Origin: Litoditis marina
Taxonomy: Eukaryota; Nematoda; Chromadorea; Rhabditida; Rhabditidae
Reading direction: 5' to 3'
Length of the DNA stretch: 64,000 nucleotides
Assembly (NCBI GenBank): GCA_964036275.1
Contig: OZ038433.1
Coordinates: 5,125,048-5,189,047, forward strand
Below the pieces are notes generated by a model, which was given only the letters and a program-made list of their open reading frames with translations, was not told the origin of the DNA and searched no databases. The position numbers and the translations under genes are program-made. Below, piece after piece: positions 30,686 through 40,348 of the stretch (within the stretch, counting starts at the first letter, position 1; the number at the start of each line of letters is the position of its first letter).

Positions 30686-32368
30686 CGTGTATAGAAATTA
30701 AACTAACATTCAGCCTTCTAGAAAGCTGCAGTCTCGTTGTTCTTTGCTCTCCAGGTAAATCTACCTGTTTCGTGCATACGTGGTTGACGAGGGACGTGGT
30801 TGGTGTTCTCAACTGCAGTCTGGCGTACTTCCATGACATGCTACCGTACATGAGGGACGTGCCCGTATGTCATCCCAGGGTTGTTGTTGACAACTATAAC
30901 AACATCATGACAAACCGCGTGGAGGACAAGGCGAGTTACATGATTATTGACTCAGAAAGGGGATTACGATGTTTCTGATGTAATAATGGTTTATCAACAC
31001 GATTGTTGACAGATAACTTCAATGACTGAAGAGAATCGACTGTGTTGATTTAAAAAATAAACATGTATACAAGCGGAATAACGACAGATCCAGGATATGT
31101 GCAGGTCCCGTAGCTGTCTAGGGCTAGGCGCGGGTGGCGAAATTTGGGAAATCTATATGTAACCGAGTTTTGTTGTTAATCTAACCGGTTTCCAGTAACC
31201 TTTTTGAGGTTACCTCAACAGGTAACCGGTCATTGAGCTAGAGTGAAAAACCGGTTTCTTGTTTTTCCAACATAAAATGGGTTTTTTACCGTTAGTGTGT
31301 GCGATAACCAAAATTTAGTTTTAGGTTACCTGTGAGGTAACCGAAAAAAACGGGTTATAAAAAACCGGTTAGGTTGCCAAAAAAACCAGGTTAAATATAG
31401 AATTGTCCGGATGTTTCTTTCACCAAATCTCCTTTTTCAGTGCCTGCCGGCCTGCGATCGTGTGGTCAACGAATTCCGAATGTTCAGTACCATCGATCTC
31501 TCTCCAAGTACCAAATATCAATTTCGCATCGAAGTATCCTTCAGCAACCTCGAGGTATAGAAAGAAAAGAGAATGTATATTAGTATGAAAGAAATGAATA
31601 TGTAAGTGTAAATGAATATGTAAATATAGTTGCGTACATCTGAAGGGCTCTCTCTGACCGGAGAGAGCGGGGCTTGTTCATTTCTGGCTCTGTTTGTAGT
31701 TTGATACCGTTGCTTCTTGATCATAATATGATCCTAAACTATTTTGTGAAACTATTGTTGGCTTTCAAATGCAACCAATAGTGTTATACAAAAGCAACCG
31801 GGTTCCTTGTGTATTTGTCCAGAATTCCTCAATTGTCAGTTTATTTTTAGTACGAGCAATACGATGAAATTCGTACCACTTCCCTGGCGGGGTTCATTTC
31901 TGAGCTGGGAGGTCAGAGCGGACTTTTCATTGGATGCTCCGTTATCACTCTCGTTCAGGTAGGTTTCCTAATTGTTTGCAACTAACTTATAATCGCTGTC
32001 AATGGTCAATAGACCCTGACGGCAAAAACTTTGTGATGTGAAAGACTACAAACACATATATCTTTGTTATGTCCATTTGAGTCTGGTTATATTCTGTTAC
32101 ACCCGCTTTTGAACTAGCACAGTATAATTTGGATATTTTCAATAGAGTTCTGTAACGAACAGCTCGAAAATAATGTGATAAACATCAAAAAGTTTTAAGA
32201 TTATAATCACGACACTTCCAGCTTGTCCAATCGATAATTCTGACGATCTACGAGAGGTCGCGGAGATTCTACCGTCGCTACCTTTCCCTCATATTCTCGG
32301 TTGAGAGAAGGAAGGAAGTTACTTGGAATGCAGATGGTATCCCAGAAATGACTGGGGAACCAGAATGA
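25593..32368 (+). CDS. DEG/ENaC-family sodium channel subunit
   Basis: Exons 26430-26556, 26841-26975, 27376-27454, 27946-28063, 28374-28473, 28873-28955, 29286-29397, 29902-30064, 30755-30930, 31441-31554, 31851-31958 and 32222-32368 join in frame. A candidate first exon, 25593-25633 (MPYSYALTATTKQ), fits by phase but is less certain; with it the protein is 500 residues. Degenerin/ENaC/ASIC channels are trimeric amiloride-sensitive Na+ channels of the plasma membrane. Seen are the N-terminal HG gating motif (WLRELHGLNALMM), TM1 (LWLTVILVCAAVSIAN), the post-TM1 FPTLVFCPK segment, a Cys-rich extracellular domain including CLPAC, and pre-TM2/TM2 ELGGQSGLFIGCS with the GxS selectivity filter. 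The C-terminal tail is short. The intron after 30930 has a GC donor (AAG|GCGAGT), confirmed by phase. Several introns carry repeats. Confidence 0.9.
26016..26141. mobile_element. TTAA-ended MITE, copy 1
   Basis: Terminal inverted repeat TTAAAGAAGGACGATTATGT and its complement, each followed inward by GGTCCAATC, with an internal palindrome around CAATTGCAGTTTAAAGGACC. Both ends abut TTAA. Relatives lie at 29529-29646 and 44155-44243. It sits just upstream of the first conserved exon of the channel gene. Confidence 0.75.
29000..29240 (+). repeat. tRNA-like SINE in a channel-gene intron
   Basis: GAACGGTCTAGTGGTTTGTG (A-box-like) is followed about 35 bp later by GGGCTCGACTCTC (B-box-like). The body contains an inverted CTAACCGGGTTTT / AAAACCCGGTTAG pair. 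The layout suggests a Pol III-type SINE head with a unique body. Stems of a true tRNA are not formed. Confidence 0.45.
29529..29646. mobile_element. TTAA-ended MITE, copy 2
   Basis: AAGGACGATTATATGGTCCA at the left and GGTCCACATAATCGTCCTGC then TTTAA at the right, with the same internal TTTTTCAATTGCAGTTTAAA palindrome as copy 1. The left TTAA has been lost. Confidence 0.75.
30178..30390. mobile_element. 213-bp MITE with perfect 24-bp inverted ends
   Basis: The first and last 24 bp are exact inverted copies (CCATTCCTACTGAGACTCCT plus four more bases). The element lies wholly inside the intron between channel exons 29902-30064 and 30755-30930. No ORF and no clear target-site duplication. Confidence 0.75.
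30644..30684. repeat. (TA)n microsatellite
   Basis: About 20 uninterrupted TA dinucleotides in a channel-gene intron. Confidence 0.95.
31148..31407. mobile_element. GGTAACC-family inverted-repeat element, copy 1
   Basis: The ends AATCTATATGTAACCGAGTT and, on the other strand, AATTCTATATTTAACCTGGT form a terminal inverted repeat of about 45 bp, and the interior is made of GGTAACC/GGTTACC words. Intronic in the channel gene. Relatives at 38977-39537 and 59084-59254. Confidence 0.65.
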
Positions 32369-33217
32369 TATTCACCTTAACAAATGTAACATTACATTCT
32401 TGTACATAATAAACAACTCGGCCAGAACTGTCAGAAAACCACTAGAGCTTTTCTGGAGCGGTTAAATAAGAAATGTGACAGCCCAGAAAATTACGGTAAA
32501 AGAATTGAATGACAAGTTTCAAAGTAACCGTAATGTGCATTTTTGATAGCGCCTCAATTTGATGTACTTTATTGTAAATTTATCAGCTAGTAGGTCTTTT
32601 GAACAAGAAACAACTATAAACAGGAATATCTTCATTGAAAACCAAAGTGACAGATTATCAGCAATTACAAAATATATATGGAAATCTGGTAATAGAATAA
32701 TGACCGGAATATATTGGTGACCTGCAAAATTTCAAACTCTAAAACGGGATTAAAACTTGAGAGATCTCAGAAAAGCAAACCGGGTACAAAGATATAAACG
32801 TGCAGAAGGCACGTTTTCGGAATGAGCATGAAACGGATGATAATATGAGAGGTAAGGTCACGAGACGATGAACGGAATTACCTCTTTCAAGCAAACTGTG
32901 GGTTTACGTATTTTAAGCAATCAATAAATCAAAACGCATGGAACAGGCTAACTGATACAACTGATAATTGTGAAGTCATTAAAACTGGGGACAACGTTCA
33001 TTTAATGGTACACGTAATAGTCATATTCCACAAGTGAGCGACGATTGAGCTAATCGGCTACAGTCAAGAATCCTCAGAGTTTCATTAAATTTTTTCCAAT
33101 ACCACAATGTTATAATGATAAAGTGTAAAGCATCAACTGCCGATAAACTACAAAAAGTTGGAGTCAGTATCGTCACCCACTCTGTAAACTAACGTCAGAA
33201 TGAACCACTTCCTAGGT
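32369..33217. other. Convergent 3' spacer, channel gene / MCMBP
   Basis: Contains the 3'UTRs of two converging genes. An ATAATAAAC sequence about 40 bp after the channel stop may serve in 3' end formation. Nothing else is recognisable. Confidence 0.45.
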
Positions 33218-36200
33218 CTATTTTTGCATTTTGGTCCACTCGGTCATGTTCTCTTTGCGAGATCGTTCCATTTCCACGGCCCGCGCAAAATGGGCTGGCT
33301 GCAGTTCGGAACAACCGGCGGCGGCTGTCAAAAGCCTGAAATAGTTATGACGTCTTCATAACTATGATCACGTTTTTTTAACTAGTGACAGCAAATATTT
33401 ATTGAACACGTGAAACTTTGGCTAATCACCCTTTTTAGGCCAAGAAAATGAAACAGACAAGACAAGATTATGTTTCTACAACGTAGGAATGTAGCAAATA
33501 AGTGTCAGATTCAGGGTAGAAAAATTAAGGAATAGAAAAAAGAGTTGAGGTACATTGTATTAAAGCTGAAAATAAAACTTTAATAAAATTAACTTGACAG
33601 TAGAGTGATGATATTGGCGCAAAAAATTACCTGGAAACTATGAGAAGCTCATTCAGAAGATCAGACTTCTCGGTCGATTGAGGAAGATTCTTACACAGTT
33701 CAACAAAAGACTCCTGGATGCCCTGTAAAGACAAAATGCGATAATTATGTAGTCATTTAAAATCATACTTTCAAAGTATCGAACTCGTCTCACAGCCTCA
33801 ATAACGGAAACGGAACGGAAACGCGAGAAGAAAACACAGGAAATATTCTTATAGTACTTTGAGGTGAGAAAAATGTCTAAGTATAACCAAGCTTTTCCTA
33901 ACGAAGATTGAATGAACGCCCTTACCTTAGCCGTGTCGCCAGTGATAGAGATCTGCTTGACATTGTTCCTGGCCGTCAGAATATACTGTCGGTAGATGGT
34001 CTTCTCCACGTGATCTCCAAGGACAAACTGATCCATGCCGGGCAACATGGGCACTTGGAAGGGGGTCTGCAATAGGGAATAGTAACTTCAAAATGACGGA
34101 TTCTCCATTTTTTTCATTCGTGTAATATTTTTGCAGGTCGCAATTATGGTGTACTTCATGGCTTTCCACAAATCTATGTCGCTGCCAGGGATGATCAAAG
34201 TTGGTACGCGGATAACTTTTTAGGGGGAGGGGGTCGTTTTTGGCCCTCAAAATTTTGATCATCCCTGGTCTCTAAAAAAAACCCAACACTCAGGAGAAAA
34301 AAAACTGGAAATCTTAACGTTCGTCCATGTCACCTGACAGAAAGTGTTAGCACGTCTCCTAAATGTCTTTGGTAGAATGATCAGATCGAGATATCGGACC
34401 GAAGAACAATCGTTTACCTTGAACAGTCTTGATTGGTTCTTCGATAGAATCAGCATGGGATAGTCTACGTCGAAGGGAATCATGGCCGTCGCACACTGAT
34501 ATATTATTCGCTGTTCAATAATCAACTGCTCCAGGGTACGAAGATTGGCTTCGGCTGAAAATAATCGAAATCATAGCCAATTCCGTCATAATCGTAGATC
34601 ACATCAAGTGTTCGGAATCGTAACAGATGAAAAATCAAGTTGTCAAAACATGGTAGCTTTTCTCTTATTTCTTCCCGCATTGAAATATGCAGGGATCTTG
34701 TTAACTTTGACACACCAAAAATCTTTTTTTAATGATTCTAGATAACATATACGATCGACTGGTTGAAAGTGTAAATTGGAACTCCAGAACTATTTTTTTC
34801 CCAAACACGAATTTCGAAAAATCTATGAATTACCTAAATTTGATCTGCTGTTATACGATTGCATAATAAATATTATTATTACCAATGGAGATTGATTGTG
34901 GATATAACAACTCAACCTACCGTAACCTCCAACAGCCACCTTTCCTTCGGGAAGTCCAGTCTCATCTATGATAAGCAGTGTGCCGCTGGAGAGTTGCAGC
35001 TCGCCCTGTGTGAGGAAGTCCGACTTGATGTAGTCTTTGAAGGAGGCAAACGGCTTATCCGACAGAAGCGAGGGCGTCAGGGAAAGCACCTTCACCTGGA
35101 AAGGAGGGCGGGTTATTACATAACACTTCACACAACACACAGATCTACAATACCAGTAAAGTGTTACTAATCCTCAAAAAGTAAGCCGTTTTCGATTGCA
35201 AACATAAAACTAAATTACTTTCCGGGTTATACTTTTATTGATTTCGTTGCGTAACACGTCTACGGGAAAAATATGAGCCCAAATCCGTGTAAAGTGCAAC
35301 CAACCTTAGGCATGAGCTGCTTGATAACATCGACAATGACCGTTGAATCGTTTATTCCCACCACATTCAGTGGGAGACAGCAGACTGGCATCCCGTTTGG
35401 ACGGGCATAGCTGCAGTATCGGTACAATACAATTAGTTTAGCTCGATTATACAAACATCAAGTTTTCGTAAAATAATTTCAAGTTTCTAGTTTTTCGTCA
35501 AATTAAAAATGTTGAAATTAGCTAGTAGTATAGAGAGTGCATTATAGCTGGAAACAGTTGATCTGTATGAAAAGAACTCAGAACTCACAAAAAGAAACCT
35601 AACTTGGAGAGCCTGACAAACCATGTTAACCTTAATTTGGTGGCGGCTCGGCTGGAACAGCATAAAAAAAGCAACATACGTTGTAGACATGAGATGAAGC
35701 ATGAGCCATTCAGCACTGGTAGAATCGCCCAATAAAGAGGTCAGTTTTCGACACAAGGCCTGGCCGGTTACAGTCATGTCATCTGAAACGAGTTTAAACT
35801 TTATTTGAAGAAAAAAGCTTCGACTAACCTGTGCCCAAACACCCCCATAGGTAAAATACCCCGTCAAAGTGGTATGGGGGTGTTTGGACCTATGTTTTTT
35901 TTTTAAATATATTTCTGAAAACTTAAGCTCGTTTTTAGAAGCGAAATCTGTGTTGAACGCGCTTAACGAAAGAAGCAGTCACTTTTCCAGTGGTATCTAG
36001 CCCGTTTTTTAAGGTTACGCACATTGATTTTAGTTGCACTGGGATTGAACTATTTTACATATGAACATCCCATAGCCAGTTAATTCTTCTGGTTCTCCTC
36101 CTTTCCCTTTTTGACAATTGACATTCCGGGAACATTTACTTTTTACCCCCCACCTTTCTGAATTTGTATTGCGTTTGGGGAATTGTAGTTTGACCCCCCC

Positions 36201-39200
36201 CCCACCGGGGGGTTATAATTCAATTTATCACCTGCAATACAAAAGTTTGAGGGTGGGGGGTAAAAAGTGCACATTTCCGGTATTAAAGTTCAGCCCCCCA
36301 CTCGTTGAAATTTGACCCCCCACCATTGAAGTTCTACCCCCCGCCGACCCAAGTGGGGGGTAAATAGTAAATGTCGAAGTTGAATTTTGACCTCCCCCCC
36401 CCTCTCCTAGATTTTCAGGTTTTAGCTTGGGTGGGGGGTTGAAGTGCTACGGGGGGACTCAACTAAAGTGGGGGGCGATACTTCAATTTTCCCGACATTC
36501 CAATCTTATTTATACTTTACAATCGTTCATACATGTAGTAGCCAAAGGGTTAGCCAGAGATTCAGTGTGAACAATCTCATGTTTGAGAACATGGAAGATA
36601 GGGAGAGGCGCGTCTTTACAAGGTTCCTCCCTGAAATTGAACATATTCAAAATTCAAAGAGTTCTCGTGGTCGTAGTTGGACCACACATCACAAATCAAC
36701 CAAATATAAATTTTGTTAATTTTGTAATCTTGTAATGAAATCTTGGTTACTTTCGATATTGACCAAACAAACTGGCAAAAGGCAAACTCAACAAAAGAAA
36801 CCAAAATCTTCTTGGTGAAGCTGTAAAGCAACAAAGTTGATCTATTGATCTGGTGATTAACTGAATACTACCATGAAAAAGCAACACGTCATACAAACGT
36901 AAATTCGATGTGAGATACTCACTCGTCGTTCGCTGCAGTCTGTCGTGCTTCAGTCAGCAATCCGTAAAGATCGATCACGGTATTGATTGGTAGATCATAA
37001 TCACTCTCCTCTCCGACAAACTATAAAGTGAATTTCAGTACTCGTCATGCAGAAGGAAATATTAATGTTGTGATGATATACTGATAAATAACTCAACAAG
37101 ACCAAATTTTCAGATTTCAGTAAAACAGATATTTTTCTTTAATAAAAATACGTTTCTTCAGTTCTTAATTTGCGAAAATCAAACCTGTGGCCGTATTTTG
37201 TAAGCTCAAGTAGCCATGTAAGTTACATGAGCAATTTTTCAATAGGTAATATCTGTCTCAGTTTTCAATAGTCCTTCTGTATTTGGTTTGTTTTCAATAA
37301 TACAATTCAGTTTTTCAAAAATGGGCAAAAAAAACTGTCAAATCAAGAGTAGCAGAAGTGATTAATTTCCATTCAAAATTTGTCCATGTAACTTACATGG
37401 CTACTTGAGCTTACAAATAACGGCCACTGGATAAAAGACACTGAACCAGGAGTTCACTGGATTTTTCAGGCTTATTATATGTCCAGCAGCTCACCTTGGC
37501 AAGAAACTTCGGAATTTCGCCCACGTTTTCTTCAGATACACGCGATTTCTTGCAGGGAATTTCTACAAAAACAAGAAAATTTCTCTCAAATATTGTGTGC
37601 AACGTAGAAAAATAGCAAAAAGTAAATGTATGTTGCGTTCGATGTCTCAATTCACACTCTGATGTTCACCCAAATCCAAATACTTTAAACCCAACCTTTG
37701 AACGAAATTGAATTGTCAATTTTATGATTTCACCGTTACGTATACACATGCAGTTCCAATAACTTGCAACAGAACTAATTACCTTCTGTGATAGGCTGCG
37801 TAGACGACTTAAAATGATTCTTGTACCAAGGTGTAGCTCCGGGAACGTCCACCATTACATAACTGCAGCGACTCACGAAACCATCGTGCGACACAATTTC
37901 CTGTAAATGAGTAGCGTGAAAGCAATTCTTTTCTAATATTTTCATCATAGCGATTTTTCATATAACTATGCTGCCACAAATAACATAAGTTTCAAAATAC
38001 ATAATTGGAAACTCGTAATGACTGCCCTATGGTCCCTAACAACCTAAAAAGTGAAATCGAAACTTGCATATAACACCACTTCGGGAGTAACATTACTTCA
38101 CATATACGTCTTCATTCAAGTGCTAAGTGAGTTTTTTTAACCACGGAGGGAAACACTCACTTCATCAGCTTGCAGAGAATCACGGAAGAGCATGGTTGAA
38201 GGTCGAGTGTTTTCTCCAGTTTTCAGATTGCACGACATGATGAAGAACTCTGGGAATTTATGAATAATAAAAAAACACTCAGATTCGATGGCCGAACCAA
38301 AATTCCATGATTTTTCGCTCAATATTGCATTATAGACATTAAAATCTGGAGAGCAGTCAAGGAGCACCACTTTGTAACAATGTGATGTGATCAAATAAAT
38401 CTTGAAATCTTGATTGCATATTCAGCCAATACTTAAGCTTTACAGAAATTTGAGAAAATGTGATATTCTTGATATTTGAACTCTGGAAACGCTTGCTTTG
38501 CTTTTCAACAAAACAAACCAAAGGAAACATTTTGATTATCCTCTGTATTTCCCAAACTGAACAGAAAAGGAAGCATCGAAGAACTCCAAACCGAGGTACA
38601 CTATGAAAAAGCATCAACACACCATTGGTTCCTATCGCCTCTTGTACCATACAACGTACACGGACGGCTCCAGTCATTGCAGGATTCTCGTTGAGAGACA
38701 TGAATGAACCCTGGAAGTGGTACACGTACAATACACAATGTGATAGGTACCAGATACAAGAAAACTCTCCTACCCTACAAGAACATGATCATTGTAAAGA
38801 TATACAAAAAACGCTCACCTCCATTGTTTTGTAAACGTCATCAAGAAACTGAGAAGGTTGTGAAATGTAGACTTCCTTCTTGTCTGAAAAGAATGAAAAC
38901 TATAGAACATGAGATAGTTGAGAGCATAATACGGGATTGTGCGTGCATTGAGAACAAACTAGGCAAATTCTTTATTTAAACCGGTATTTCGTTAACCCTA
39001 TCAGGTAACCATTAACCGGGTTACTGGTTAACCCTTTTGTTAACCGCTTGGTAACCCTAAATTTACCCCAAAAGACATTATGAAAGAGGGTTACCAAGTG
39101 GTTAACAAAAAGGTGGGAACATTGACTTTTTACCCCCCATCTTTCTGAATTTGCATTGCGTTTGGGGAACTGTAGTTTGACCCACCGGGGGGTGATAATT

Positions 39201-39666
39201 CAATTTATCACCTGCAATACAACTATTTGAGTGGGTGGTAAAGAGTAAACATTTCCGGTATTGAAGTTCAGCCCCCCCCCCCTCGTTGAAGTTTTACCCC
39301 CGCCCCCCACCAACCCAGGTGGGGGATAAATAGTAAATGTCGAAGTTGAATTTTGACCCCCTCCATCCTCCCAGATTTTCAGGTTTTAGCTTGGGTGGGG
39401 GGTTGAAGTGCTACGGGGGGGGGGGGGGGGGACCCAACTAAAGTGGGGGGGGGGGGGGCGATACTTCAATTTTCCCAGAAAGGTTAACCAGGTAACCCGG
39501 TTAAGGTTACCTGATGGGGTTACCGAAATACCGGGTTCCTTGAGGAATTGGCCGGAAGAACTAGATGTGGATTGTGGACTACAACTCACCTGCAAACATC
39601 GCGTCGACATCGTTCAGCATGTCGGAATTGATACCAGGAGCCTTCATCGCGAGAACGAGTGAATTA
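33218..39666 (-). CDS. MCMBP: MCM-complex-binding protein
   Basis: Exons 5' to 3': 39590-39666, 38819-38883, 38623-38710, 38161-38249, 37783-37900, 37495-37562, 36923-37020, 36533-36630, 35680-35782, 35305-35410, 34921-35095, 34418-34554, 33926-34066, 33631-33722, 33218-33335. They join in frame to about 523 codons. The first in-frame Met is at 39647, but exon 39590-39666 begins in phase 2 after a TTTTCAG acceptor, so a short upstream exon may hold the true start. MCMBP binds MCM3-7 and helps assemble and unload the replicative helicase in the nucleus. Recognisable blocks are VRVRCMVQEAIGTNEFFIMS, YVMVDVPGATPWYKNHF, NTVIDLYGLL, LPIFHVLKHEIVHTESLANP, LLGDSTSAEWLMLHLMSTT, LLIIDETGLPEG and LTARNNVKQISI. 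Human MCMBP is longer (about 640); the acidic linker is shortened here. One intron holds a transposon ending 32 bp from exon 36533-36630. Confidence 0.9.
34185..34268. repeat. Small hairpin repeat in MCMBP intron
   Basis: CCAGGGATGATCAAA and TTTTGATCATCCCTGG form inverted ends around a GGGGGAGGGGGTCGT core that resembles the GHITM-intron block at 3395-3615. Confidence 0.55.
36128..36493. mobile_element. C6/G6-block DNA element, copy B
   Basis: Starts GGGAACATTTACTTTTTACC and ends CAATTTTCCC. The interior alternates C-runs and G-runs of 6-9. It is flanked by a perfect 8-bp duplication GACATTCC (36120-36127 and 36494-36501), the size typical of hAT-superfamily transposition. No ORF for a transposase. 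Located in an MCMBP intron. Confidence 0.85.
37184..37430. mobile_element. CCAGTGGC-family inverted-repeat element, copy 2
   Basis: The ends CCTGTGGCCGTATTTTGTAA and (other strand) CCAGTGGCCGTTATTTGTAA extend into a 40-bp inverted repeat with CTCAAGTAGCCATGTAAGTT. Same terminal motif as 1582-2133 but a different interior. Lies in an MCMBP intron. Confidence 0.75.
38977..39537. mobile_element. GGTAACC-family element, copy 2, carrying a nested insertion
   Basis: The left end AAACCGGTATTTCGTTAACC and the right end, read inverted, AACCCGGTATTTCGGTAACC are terminal inverted repeats with CATCAGGTAACC continuing inward. The two halves are separated by C6/G6 element copy C (39115-39476), so the GGTAACC element was present first. 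Lies in an MCMBP intron. Confidence 0.75.
39115..39476. mobile_element. C6/G6-block DNA element, copy C (nested)
   Basis: Clearly homologous to copy B along its length (GGGAACATTGACTTTTTACC start, CAATTTTCCC end). Flanking 8-mers AAAAAGGT (39107-39114) and AGAAAGGT (39477-39484) match at 7 of 8 positions, a slightly decayed target-site duplication. Contains runs of 17 and 14 G. Confidence 0.85.
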
Positions 39667-40348
39667 CTGAAAACAAAAGACAATAGGAATTTACTGAAAA
39701 CTGTCATCGCATCGCAGCGTCTCGCTCGTGTCGCTGCACAATATGACTAAATGTAATCATGTTTTTTTCAAAGCGGAATAGGGCAATGGAATAACCATTT
39801 GGGGGTTAATATGGGAAGTACACATATAAAGCGTTTTAACTGTTTCATGATTTACAGAGAAAGAGAGGGTCAACTTATATGATACAAAAAAACAGAAAAG
39901 TACAGATTCAGGGGCGAAGATATGAGAATAGAAAACAAGCGTGGAAATTCTTATAATAAACAAATAATGCAATATAATAGAATGGCAATCTATGAACGCG
40001 AACGACGTTTAATTTAAAAAATACAGCCAGCCGTGGTGCGCACGAATTTACCGCACTTTTATTGGATTCAAATTTCTTCTTTCGCGCCCAATTTCTTGTA
40101 AACATAGTGAGCGATAATCGTGAGCAGCCTCTGAACCGTACTGAAATAACTATCACCGCGCAAGAAAACGGCCGTGTTTACGTTTTTTAAATATTAAATA
40201 ATTAAAGTTCAATTGGCAAGTTCGGTTGTAATGTGAACTTGTCTGTTCTATACTAGTGTTCATCAAAGATTCTATATATTAACTCATTTCAGTCCTCTCT
40301 GTCCGCGTAAGGAAGGTTGGGATTTGTTTGCTATTTTGAAGGTCTATA
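39667..40348. promoter_or_regulatory. Divergent MCMBP / DCTN1 promoter interval
   Basis: Head-to-head spacer of about 0.7 kb. On the plus side an ATTTCAG acceptor near 40291 followed by 58 bp to the DCTN1 ATG suggests a spliced 5'UTR. On the minus side a short MCMBP first exon is expected here but could not be fixed. No other element is recognised. Confidence 0.4.

Noticed and set aside
38543..38710. Extending the MCMBP exon to use a GC donor after CAAGAG
   Set aside because: The GT donor at 38621-38622 restores phase and gives a better match to the family (CMVQEAIGTNEFF), so the GC donor is unnecessary.
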